DNA from: Marinococcus sp. PL1-022
GTDB lineage: Bacteria > Bacillota > Bacilli > Bacillales > Marinococcaceae
NCBI RefSeq assembly: GCF_033845285.1
Contig: NZ_JAWXCX010000001.1
Coordinates: forward strand, 1,441,495 to 1,505,494
DNA length: 64,000 bases
Reading direction: 5' to 3'
Below are positions 8,202 to 15,446 of this stretch, one piece after another. The position numbers and the translations under genes are program-made. Each line of letters starts with the position of its first letter. The stretch's first letter is position 1. Below the pieces are notes generated by a model that was given only the letters and a program-made list of their open reading frames with translations, made no database searches and had not been told where the DNA came from.

Positions 8202-9932
8202 ATGTTAAAAATAGGAATTATAGCTCCTTATGAAGGCTTAAAGGAAGTAGCAACCAGGATTAGTGCTTCTCACCAGGAAGTCATGATAGACGTAGAGTCA
8301 GCAGATCTGGAGGAGGCTGTGGAGCCGGCCCGGCGTCTGGAGGAGCAGGGGTGCCATGTATTGATCAGCCGGGGAGGGACAGCGCAGATTCTGCGTGAGC
8401 GATCGTCTCTGCCGGTAGTGGAAATTGATGTTTCCGGCTATGATATTTTGCGTACGCTCCTGCTGTTCCAGGACTCGAAGGACCCTATAGAGCTGATTGG
8501 CTTCCCCAATGTGTGCCACGGGGTAAACCAGGTGGCGGAGCTGCTTGGCATATCCATTTCCTATCAGGTTATTCACAGCTCTCAGGAAGTGCATCAGGCC
8601 GTGGAGAATGCTATCAGCCGGGGCATTCAAATCATTATTGGCGACACGGTAACCTTAACAACCGCCCGCCGTTTTGGACTGGAGGGAATCATGATCACCT
8701 CCGGGCCGGAGTCGGTGGAGCAGGCTGTGGTCCAGGCTAAAGAAGTCGGGAGCCTGCTGCTTTACCAGGAAGCCATGAACACAAGCTATCACCATCTGCT
8801 GGAGCATTTACCGGAAAGCATTGCTCTTATTAAAGAAACAGGAGAATTAATGTTTGCCAACCAGCCCTTTTTGAACCTGTTTCAATTAACATCGTATGCA
8901 AATAATCATGCTGATAAAAACGATATTTTACAGAGCCTGCATCAAAAAATGCTGAATTACGCCTTCCTTCAGGAGAACTTTGTCATCGCAGGACGCAGTG
9001 TAATTGCAGAAGGAGAATTTTTGGTTGAAGGAAAGGAACGGCTGTATTTTCTGAAAATCAGTGATGAAAACAGATACAGGGTCGAACAAAGCGGTTTAGT
9101 TATTCAGCCGCTTCAGTCAGACATTGTCTCCTTTGGCCAAATTTCGACAGCCGACGAACGCGTACGTGCCATTGTGGAACAGGCGAAAAGGTTTACGGAG
9201 TCCGTATATTTCCTCCAGGGGGAAGATGGAACAGGGAAGCGTTCCATCGCTGCTGCCCTGCATCATTATCGAAATAACTACATTGAAAATCAATGGGAAG
9301 TAATATTGGACAAACACTTTGATGAAATGGCGATGAAGCGGCTTAAAGCGATGATTCTATCGGGGAATGGAACGTTTTACATCAAAAACTGGGAGGCGCT
9401 TTCAGCTGAACGGCTGGAACAGCTTTTTGAGGCTGCCTTTGATTGTGTGTCGGTAATTATTTTTGCTGCTGACAAAACCAATCTGCCCCTGCTTCAGAAG
9501 AAATTCCAAAGGAAAAGCATCGTGCTTTCGCTTCCGCCCTTGCGGGAGAGAATCGAGCATTTGCCCGAGTATATACGTACATTCATTGCCAGAAACAATT
9601 CAAAATACGGAAAACAGATTGTGGGAGTGGAAAGCGGACTTTTGCTGGAATGGAAATCCTATCACTGGCCGATGAATCTGCATGAGCTGCAGGAGCTGGT
9701 TGAAATGGGAGTAAAAAACGCTGAAGGTCCCTACATTTCCAGAGACGCCGTGCAATTTAATCCAGAATCCGCACACGGAACCAGGGAGCTGCTGGATCTG
9801 AATCAGCCGCTGGACAGCATTGAGAAGCAGGTGATCAACCTGGTGCTGGAGGAAGAAAACATGAACCAGACCCGGGCGGCCCAACGGCTGAATATTAACC
9901 GGTCGACATTGTGGCGCAAGCTTAAAGGCTGA
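8202..9932 (+). CDS. PrpR-like regulator with degenerate sigma-54 activator domain
   Basis: A 576-residue regulator built like PrpR/PrdR: a PrpR_N sensor domain (about residues 5-180, with LISRGGTAQILR), a PAS-like region (about 195-290), an AAA+ remnant (about 305-500) and a Fis-type HTH (about 530-576, RAAQRLNINRSTLWRKLK). The AAA+ part keeps Walker A (GEDGTGKRS) but is shortened. The GAFTGA loop needed to contact sigma-54 is absent and Walker B reads GTFYIKNWE, lacking the DE pair. It therefore should not activate sigma-54 promoters and probably works with the housekeeping sigma factor. It follows the kdgT-dtnK-pdxA2 genes and is their likely regulator. Confidence 0.85.
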   Translation: MLKIGIIAPYEGLKEVATRISASHQEVMIDVESADLEEAVEPARRLEEQGCHVLISRGGTAQILRERSSLPVVEIDVSGYDILRTLLLFQDSKDPIELIGFPNVCHGVNQVAELLGISISYQVIHSSQEVHQAVENAISRGIQIIIGDTVTLTTARRFGLEGIMITSGPESVEQAVVQAKEVGSLLLYQEAMNTSYHHLLEHLPESIALIKETGELMFANQPFLNLFQLTSYANNHADKNDILQSLHQKMLNYAFLQENFVIAGRSVIAEGEFLVEGKERLYFLKISDENRYRVEQSGLVIQPLQSDIVSFGQISTADERVRAIVEQAKRFTESVYFLQGEDGTGKRSIAAALHHYRNNYIENQWEVILDKHFDEMAMKRLKAMILSGNGTFYIKNWEALSAERLEQLFEAAFDCVSVIIFAADKTNLPLLQKKFQRKSIVLSLPPLRERIEHLPEYIRTFIARNNSKYGKQIVGVESGLLLEWKSYHWPMNLHELQELVEMGVKNAEGPYISRDAVQFNPESAHGTRELLDLNQPLDSIEKQVINLVLEEENMNQTRAAQRLNINRSTLWRKLKG

Positions 9933-9965
9933 GAAACAACAACTATATAATGAGAAATAGACAGG

Positions 9966-9988
9966 CACCTCTAGCATGAGGTGTTTTT
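9966..9988 (+). terminator. Terminator after PrpR-like gene
   Basis: Six-bp stem CACCTC/GAGGTG, six-base loop, five T. Confidence 0.85.
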
Positions 9989-10124
9989 CTTATGGAAAAA
10001 TCATGAAGCCTTTTCCTTGCCTTAACGTGGACTTTACGGGTTACACTGAATGCATCACTTGTCCGGGAATGGTGGAAAAGTGAGGATAAAAGCAAACATA
10101 TTAATGACAAGGTGGGTTTCAGCT

Positions 10125-11159
10125 ATGAAGGCAAATATCATGTACGAAGCGGGCGACGTCCGCGTGGAAGACGTACCGAAGCCGCAGCTGCAGGAGCCGG
10201 CAGACAGCGTATTAAAGGTTGTCGCTGCCTGTATCTGCGGAAGCGATCTGCATCCGTACCGCCATATGCATGCCGATGAGCAGGGCGGCGGCGAACCGAT
10301 GGGCCACGAAGTGATCGGCCGCATCGATGAAATGGGCTCCGGCGTGACGGGTTTTAAGAAAGGTGATCTGGTCGTGGTGCCATTCGCGTATGGGGATAAC
10401 ACATGCCCGTACTGCCAGGAAGGGCTGCAGACGTCGTGTGTGAACGGCGGATTTATGAGCGGCTGCCAGGCCGAATACGTACGCATACCGCAGGCGCAGG
10501 GAAGCATGTTTAAGCTTCCGGATGAGATCGGTGATGATTCGCCGCTGCTTCCGTCCCTTCTGACGATTTCGGATGTATACGGCACCGGCTATCACGCTGC
10601 AGTGATGGGCGGCGTAAATGAAAATACAACCGTCACGGTAGTAGGCGACGGAGCCGTTGGACTGCTTGCAGTGCTGTCTGCGAAGAAGCTTGGGGCCCAA
10701 AAGATCATATTAATGGGACGCCACAAGGAGCGCACCGACCTCGGAGTGGAATTCGGCGCCACCGACGTCGTTTCCGAGCGCGGAGATGAGGGCATTGCCA
10801 AGGTTCTTGAGCTGACAAACGGGGAAGGCACCCACGTCGTGCTCGAATGTGTCGGGCTGATGCCGGCGTATGACATGAGTGTGGGCGTTGTCCGTCCCGG
10901 CGGCGTAATCAGCCGTGTGGGGGCGCCGCAGTATGAAGAGGCGGCGGTAGGTTTTGGAAGTCTTTTCAGACACAATATTACGCTTACGGGAGGTCCTGCT
11001 CCGACCCGTGCCTACATGGAGGAGCTGCTGCCGGATATTCTGGACGGCACCCTCAATCCGGGCCGCGTATTCGACGTTACGATGGGAATCGATGACGTTC
11101 CGGAGGGCTACCGGGCGATGAACGACCGTGAAGCGCTTAAAGTACTTGTGAAGCCGTAA
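10125..11159 (+). CDS. Zinc-dependent alcohol dehydrogenase (MDR superfamily)
   Basis: A 344-residue medium-chain dehydrogenase. The N-terminal catalytic domain has the zinc ligands in CICGSDLHPYR and GHEVIGRI, and a partial structural-zinc lobe (CPYCQEGLQTSC). The Rossmann NAD(P)-binding domain has VVGDGAVGLLAVLSA near residue 175. It resembles threonine/alcohol dehydrogenase-like IPR family members acting on small alcohols or aldehydes; the substrate is unknown. The ATG at 10125 with AAGGTGG upstream is preferred to an in-frame ATG at 10050, which lacks a good ribosome site and adds a non-conserved leader. It stands alone after a terminator. Confidence 0.87.
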   Translation: MKANIMYEAGDVRVEDVPKPQLQEPADSVLKVVAACICGSDLHPYRHMHADEQGGGEPMGHEVIGRIDEMGSGVTGFKKGDLVVVPFAYGDNTCPYCQEGLQTSCVNGGFMSGCQAEYVRIPQAQGSMFKLPDEIGDDSPLLPSLLTISDVYGTGYHAAVMGGVNENTTVTVVGDGAVGLLAVLSAKKLGAQKIILMGRHKERTDLGVEFGATDVVSERGDEGIAKVLELTNGEGTHVVLECVGLMPAYDMSVGVVRPGGVISRVGAPQYEEAAVGFGSLFRHNITLTGGPAPTRAYMEELLPDILDGTLNPGRVFDVTMGIDDVPEGYRAMNDREALKVLVKP

Positions 11160-11305
11160 GATAAGCGGAAAATTGCTCAAGGGGAAGCGCATTTAATTGT
11201 GTTTTCTCTTTTTTTATTCTTTTTTGGCTGCAAAGATGCTTATTGGATAATATTTCAATTTATGGGATGATAAAAGAAACGCTGACTAAAGAGGGTGGAG
11301 AACAT

Positions 11306-11710
11306 ATGTCTCCAAATACTGCAATTTTATACTTTTTACTGCTGCTTTTTTCTATCTTTGTTGTCATTGGAGTGGTGGTTCCCTGGTTTGCCCGCAGGTG
11401 GTATATCAGGCGAAACGGGCAGCCAAGGGAGCGGAGGCACGCCAATGACGCACACCGGAAAATGACGTTTGGGATTAGCGCGGTAAGCATTTTGGTATCG
11501 CTGTCTGCGAATGTTCTGCCTATGATGTCACCGGCTCTTGGTTTAATCCTGATTTTTATTTGCTTCGTCTTTTATGTCACAGGCGGCACCTATTTATGGA
11601 AAAAAGAGAGCAGCAATAAAGACGATTACCGCTATGAGCTGCTGGTTAACGGGGGAGCAGGGATCGGGGGCGGCCTGCTTATACTGGCAGGGGCCGCACT
11701 CCTATTTTGA
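11306..11710 (+). CDS. Small four-TM membrane protein, DUF4181-like
   Basis: 134 residues with four hydrophobic segments (about 5-25, 55-73, 77-95 and 113-133). After the first segment comes RRWYIRRN, and before the last WKKESSNKDDYRYE. The protein at 24525-24932 has the same plan (RRWYIKRN, WKKESYNPDDYRYE) and is clearly a paralogue. The pattern resembles DUF4181 membrane proteins of Bacillus, function unknown. The ATG at 11306 follows GGTGGAG. Confidence 0.75.
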   Translation: MSPNTAILYFLLLLFSIFVVIGVVVPWFARRWYIRRNGQPRERRHANDAHRKMTFGISAVSILVSLSANVLPMMSPALGLILIFICFVFYVTGGTYLWKKESSNKDDYRYELLVNGGAGIGGGLLILAGAALLF

Positions 11711-11764
11711 GGAAACGAATTACATACACTATCCAATAGTCATTACGAGCAAAGGAGATTATGT

Positions 11765-11989
11765 ATGATAATCATTTGTATAATGCTCGCGGGAATCGGG
11801 CTATGGATTTACGGCCGAAGGACAAGCTCACGAATGACGGTATTTACCGGAGGCCTGGCGGCAGCAGCCCCGCTGCTGTATATTGCCGGGGGCGGTCTGC
11901 TGTTACCGCTCGCGCCGATGCTCGCGCTTGGTGCTGCGTATTGGAAAGTGGATAGAAACTACGATGAGCGTCAATACGACAAACGGTAA
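11765..11989 (+). CDS. Small membrane protein
   Basis: 74 residues, strongly hydrophobic with two predicted membrane segments (about 1-17 and 27-58) and a charged tail (DRNYDERQYDKR). The ATG follows AAAGGAGATTATGT, a clear ribosome site, 54 bp after the preceding membrane protein, so it may be in the same operon. No family recognised. Its 3' part is antisense to the end of a minus-strand reading frame (11844-12131). Confidence 0.6.
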   Translation: MIIICIMLAGIGLWIYGRRTSSRMTVFTGGLAAAAPLLYIAGGGLLLPLAPMLALGAAYWKVDRNYDERQYDKR

Positions 11990-12131
11990 CGTTAAAATGA
12001 GGCAGGGGACTAACGAAGCGCCGAGCCATATATAAAAAGAAAAACGCAGCCACAGCAACAATCAAGTAGACTAAAGCCATCAGCGGGTGGAACCACGAAT
12101 TTTCCTTCAGTTGGATGTGTTGATTAGCCAA
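11844..12131 (-). CDS. Small membrane protein, TTG start, overlapping antisense gene
   Basis: A TTG at 12131 preceded by AAAGGAGG starts a short protein. It has a hydrophilic N-terminus (ANQHIQLKENSWFHP), one strong membrane segment (residues about 16-34) and MARR. After about residue 45 the frame runs antisense to the gene at 11765-11989 and its composition becomes unlike a real protein. The true C-terminus may have been lost by a frameshift around 11990-12010. The first 40 residues are credible; the full frame is doubtful. Confidence 0.4.
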   Translation of the reverse strand: MANQHIQLKENSWFHPLMALVYLIVAVAAFFFLYMARRFVSPLPHFNVTVCRIDAHRSFYPLSNTQHQARASARAVTADRPRQYTAAGLLPPGLR

Positions 12132-12382
12132 ACAAATTCCTCCTTTAACAAGCTTCTGCATTCCTCCGTTTTACTTTGGTTTCTGGCAGAACGAATATTG
12201 ACTCGGTCATGCTTTTTCCATTAAATAGAAATTTATGAAAGGGAAGAGGTGAGCAGTTCAACGGCAAAAATGAGCAGCAGTTTCATAGCGATATTCCTTT
12301 CCTGAAAAATTAATAGATAGTAAAATCTCGCCAATGAATATGCCGTAACTGGAATGGCACACTTAATAACGAGGAGGCAGTT

Positions 12383-12655
12383 ATGATGACAGAGAAGCTG
12401 GCTTACATCTTTTGCTGGTTATTGCTGGTGGCTGGATTTTCTTTTTATACTCCGTGGATGCCCTTCGGATGGTCCATCTACGAGGGCGGCATCGGTTTGC
12501 TCATACTAATCGTCATTAACTTTTGCTTGTTTGGTATCTTTGCCTTCGTACTGGCCCTGGCTCTGCAAAACAGGCTGCTGATTATGCTCAGTGTCCTGCT
12601 GATACTGATGCCGTTTATTACCGTTGGCTTCTTCTGGGTGCTCCAGTACATCTGA
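12383..12655 (+). CDS. Small membrane protein
   Basis: 90 residues with three hydrophobic segments (about 6-24, 33-60 and 65-88). Ribosome site GAGGAGG lies seven bases before the ATG. A TTGACT/TTAAAT promoter-like pair lies about 170 bp upstream (near 12199-12225). No family recognised. Confidence 0.65.
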   Translation: MMTEKLAYIFCWLLLVAGFSFYTPWMPFGWSIYEGGIGLLILIVINFCLFGIFAFVLALALQNRLLIMLSVLLILMPFITVGFFWVLQYI

Positions 12656-13069
12656 TTAATCGTTTCATATTTTCGTACATAATCAAAGCCGGCGTTTTCC
12701 ATTTTTTATCGGTTGCGGATATTTTTCAAGTGTGCATTGTTGAAATTATCAATGAACCTGTGAGATTATATAAAAACACTAAGCAGCCGACCTTTTGAAT
12801 AGGAAGATTATACCAATGAATACCTTGTCCGCCGCTGAATAAATAAGTCTTTATAATTATCACGTTTAGTTACATTCGCCCGGGGTTATATATAAAGATG
12901 ATAAAGCAATTGGACAGCAGATTGGGAAGATGAAGGAAATGAAGCGGTCGCACCTAATCAAAATCTGACTACGGGGGGAGCACAGGAGAGGTTACGCAGA
13001 AGGTAATGGAAAACAAAAAAAGCATACGAAGTGTGCTGTGGCTTTGTGCTATTGAAAGGGGTATTTTTT
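12656..13069. other. 414 bp stretch without a recognisable gene
   Basis: No frame with a ribosome site is long enough to support, and I see no strong hairpin. It is AT-rich in the middle (12720-12900) and contains the 5' region of the small gene at 13070. Confidence 0.5.
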
Positions 13070-13357
13070 ATGCAGGAGCAATGCGAAAATATCACGCTGG
13101 ACGACATTATGTTAACATTTGACGGATATTTACATGTGGTAATGGAGGGGGAGCGGTCCCTGCATTTAAAGGACAATGACGGCTTTCGTTACTACTATGA
13201 TAAAAAAACACAACGGATTTACGCAGAGAACGGCAGGGGCGGATGGAACTTTCTGGATGTCGTCGAGAAGCCCCAGCCCGCTTCCTATAAAGGAAGCAAT
13301 CTGCTTGAGCGTGCAAAGCTGAGGCTTAAAAAGGTGAAGTGGGCCTTTGATAATTAA
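13070..13357 (+). CDS. Hypothetical small protein
   Basis: 95 residues, soluble, with mixed beta-rich character and aromatic residues (FRYYYDKKTQRIYAENG) and a basic C-terminus (AKLRLKKVKWAF). The ATG at 13070 follows GAAAGGGG by about nine bases. A terminator follows at 13402. No family recognised. Confidence 0.65.
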   Translation: MQEQCENITLDDIMLTFDGYLHVVMEGERSLHLKDNDGFRYYYDKKTQRIYAENGRGGWNFLDVVEKPQPASYKGSNLLERAKLRLKKVKWAFDN

Positions 13358-13401
13358 TGAAGATTAAGTGCTTAGCTTAAATAAATATCTGCGGTAGACA
13401 G

Positions 13402-13435
13402 GCGGAGACTCCTTTTCAGGAACCTCTGCTTTTTT
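13402..13435 (+). terminator. Terminator after small gene at 13070
   Basis: GCGGAG/CTCTGC stem with an inner CC/GG pair, followed by six T. Confidence 0.75.
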
Positions 13436-13441
13436 ATGCTC

Positions 13442-13475
13442 AAAAAAAGCGACCCCGTTTTGGAGGCCGCTTTTT
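13442..13475 (-). terminator. Terminator of alkaline phosphatase gene
   Basis: On the minus strand a nine-pair stem (AGCGGCCTC with GGGGTCGCT, G-T pairs included) ends in seven T. Confidence 0.8.
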
Positions 13476-13486
13476 GAGAAGCTTCG

Positions 13487-14824
13487 TTATTTCATTGCCT
13501 GCTGCATGGCGTCAAATACTTCTGTATTTTGCAAATTGCCGGAGAACGCTTCTTCTCCCGGTCCTTCAGCAAATACGGTAATATCCACAGCCGTATGATT
13601 TGTGCTTGTCCAGTCGATCCCGGCACGTTCGCTTAACACATGGTTAAACCCGAGCTCGAGCGTTTCAGCTTCATCCACCATTGTTTGTTCTTCGCCGGTC
13701 ATGGTCATGCCGGTATGCTCTTCAAAGACTTCATCAGGAGACTCGTCGCCTAGAAGCACCTGCTCCTGCATGGCTGCTCCTGTGGCATCCACGTTTTTCA
13801 GGCTGGAAGGATGGTTTTCCTCTGTGGCCTCACTGGCGCTTCCGCCTGTGTCGTGGTCACTCGCTACGACGACGAGAGTATCTTCGTGTTCCCCGGAGTA
13901 AGCCGTCGCTTCCTCCACGGCTTGTTCAAAGGCTGCGGTATCAGACATCATCCAGGCAGGGTCGTTGGCGTGGCCGGCCCAGTCAATCTGGCTGCCCTCG
14001 ACCATAAGAAAGAAGCCGTCTTCATCCTGCGACAGGTGATCAATGGCCGAGGAGGTCATTTCCGACAGAGAAGGCTGAACCGGGCTCTGCTCCAGGGAGG
14101 TGTTCATGGCGTCATCTGCAAACAATCCCATGATCCGGTCGCCGTCCGCCTCGTCCATGGCGCGCTCGGTTTCCACATATTCAAACCCGGCATTGATCGC
14201 GTGGTCAACATAATTTTCGCCGTCTTCCCGGATGCCGCCCTCCGATTCCGGAAGGAAATGCTCGCGTCCGCCACCGTACATCAGATCAAGGTTTTCATTT
14301 TCGGCCATCTGCTTTGCAATTTCAGTATAGTTGTTCCGGTCCTCCACGTGAGAAGCGAAGACGGCCGGGGTGGCGTGAGTGATTGTCGAAGTAGCTACGA
14401 GGCCGGTGGATTTCCCCATGTCGGCCGCCTCATCCAGAATTGAGGACTTGGACTCGCCGTCCGGAGTCATGCCGATCATGCCGTTATTCGTCCGTTCGCC
14501 GATGGCGTAAGCCGTTCCGGCAGCTGCTGAGTCCGTAATGATGGCGTCAGCGGAGGAGGTATCCACCTTGCCGGTTGTCATGTCGCGCTCCTCCCATACC
14601 GGTTCGCCGTCCTTATAAAGACTGTAGTTTTTCGACACGCTGTCCGAAAAGCCGTCCGGAACCATGAGAATAACGTTTTGAGCCTGCGCTTCCTCGGCAG
14701 CCGTCTGTTTATCGCCGGCCGAATCGTTGCTGCCGTCGTTTTCCGATGCCATTGCAGTGCCTGCTACCAATCCGCTTGCTCCCAACAGCAGGGCTGCTTT
14801 CGTCGAACGCTTCCACTTCGTCAT
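13487..14824 (-). CDS. phoA: Exported alkaline phosphatase
   Basis: A 445-residue secreted phosphomonoesterase. A Sec signal peptide is visible (basic start MTKWKRSTKAALL, hydrophobic core, AMA cleavage near residue 26). The catalytic serine lies in ADAIITDSAAAGTA around residue 100. Metal ligands are in VEGSQIDWAGHAND and VVVASDHDTGG, and the C-terminal TSTNHT supplies the last His. It releases phosphate from organic esters outside the membrane using two Zn and one Mg. The protein is very acidic, as expected for a halophile. The ATG has GGGGGTC upstream. It ends at a convergent terminator pair. A PhoP box was not identified. Confidence 0.92.
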   Translation of the reverse strand: MTKWKRSTKAALLLGASGLVAGTAMASENDGSNDSAGDKQTAAEEAQAQNVILMVPDGFSDSVSKNYSLYKDGEPVWEERDMTTGKVDTSSADAIITDSAAAGTAYAIGERTNNGMIGMTPDGESKSSILDEAADMGKSTGLVATSTITHATPAVFASHVEDRNNYTEIAKQMAENENLDLMYGGGREHFLPESEGGIREDGENYVDHAINAGFEYVETERAMDEADGDRIMGLFADDAMNTSLEQSPVQPSLSEMTSSAIDHLSQDEDGFFLMVEGSQIDWAGHANDPAWMMSDTAAFEQAVEEATAYSGEHEDTLVVVASDHDTGGSASEATEENHPSSLKNVDATGAAMQEQVLLGDESPDEVFEEHTGMTMTGEEQTMVDEAETLELGFNHVLSERAGIDWTSTNHTAVDITVFAEGPGEEAFSGNLQNTEVFDAMQQAMK

Positions 14825-14989
14825 TTAATGACCCCCTATATGTTATTAGCCGTGGATAACTCCACGCCCCTTACTTTAAATGGAATTTATGAAGCGGATG
14901 TTAGCTGTGTTTAAACTTCCTGTAAAGATAAATAATGGGATTTCAACCAGTTGCTTCATAAATAAATGCTTTCTCAGGCACGAGTCAAT

Positions 14990-15050
14990 TAAACGAATGT
15001 TTGACTGTATAATCAAAGAAGTATACTATTTAATTAAACAAACATTTAAT
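14990..15050 (+). promoter_or_regulatory. cadC-cadA promoter and likely CadC operator
   Basis: TTGACT (15001-15006) and TATACT (15022-15027) form a promoter with a 15-base spacer. Two AT-rich inverted repeats flank it: AAAC-GAAT-GTTT at 14991-15002, and ATTAAA-N6-TTTAAT at 15033-15050, overlapping the expected transcription start. ArsR/SmtB repressors bind this kind of site and release on metal binding. Confidence 0.6.
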
Positions 15051-15074
15051 TGTTAAATTGAAGGGAAGATAGAT

Positions 15075-15446
15075 ATGGCTAAAACAAACGATCAGTGTGA
15101 GATATATTGCTATGACCCGGAAAAGGTGACCCGTGTTCAGAATCAGGTGGGGCAGGTGGATGCACGAAGTGCTTCCCAGTGGTTCAAAGTTCTTGCCGAC
15201 GAAACCCGCTATAAGGTAGCTTACGCCCTGAGCGTCGAAGGAGAGCTCTGCGGCTGTGACCTGGCAAATATTCTCGGGACTTCAACCGCGACTGTGTCTC
15301 ATCACTTGCGAATTTTAAAGCAGGCGGGTGCCGTCACCTATCGCCGCGAGGGAAAGCTGGTGTTCTATACCCTGGCCGGAAATCAGATCACTCATCTGCT
15401 TGGAGGCATGGAGCCGGCAAAGGAAGAGAAGCCACTTGGCATCTAA
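15075..15446 (+). CDS. cadC: CadC, metal-sensing ArsR/SmtB repressor
   Basis: A 123-residue winged-helix repressor. The N-terminal cysteines (QCEIYCYDPEKV, residues 8 and 12) and the pair in ELCGCD (about 58 and 60) are the four Cys that bind Cd/Pb/Zn in CadC of staphylococci and bacilli. The recognition region TSTATVSHHLRILKQAG is typical of the family. It should repress its own operon until toxic metal accumulates. The ATG follows GAAGGGAAG. Its end overlaps the TTG start of cadA by 11 bases, so the pair is co-translated. Confidence 0.93.
   Translation: MAKTNDQCEIYCYDPEKVTRVQNQVGQVDARSASQWFKVLADETRYKVAYALSVEGELCGCDLANILGTSTATVSHHLRILKQAGAVTYRREGKLVFYTLAGNQITHLLGGMEPAKEEKPLGI

Noticed and set aside
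13811-14443. Long plus-strand open frame opposite the alkaline phosphatase gene
   Set aside because: Shadow of a GC-rich coding gene; no ribosome site and no protein-like pattern, while the minus-strand enzyme is unmistakable.
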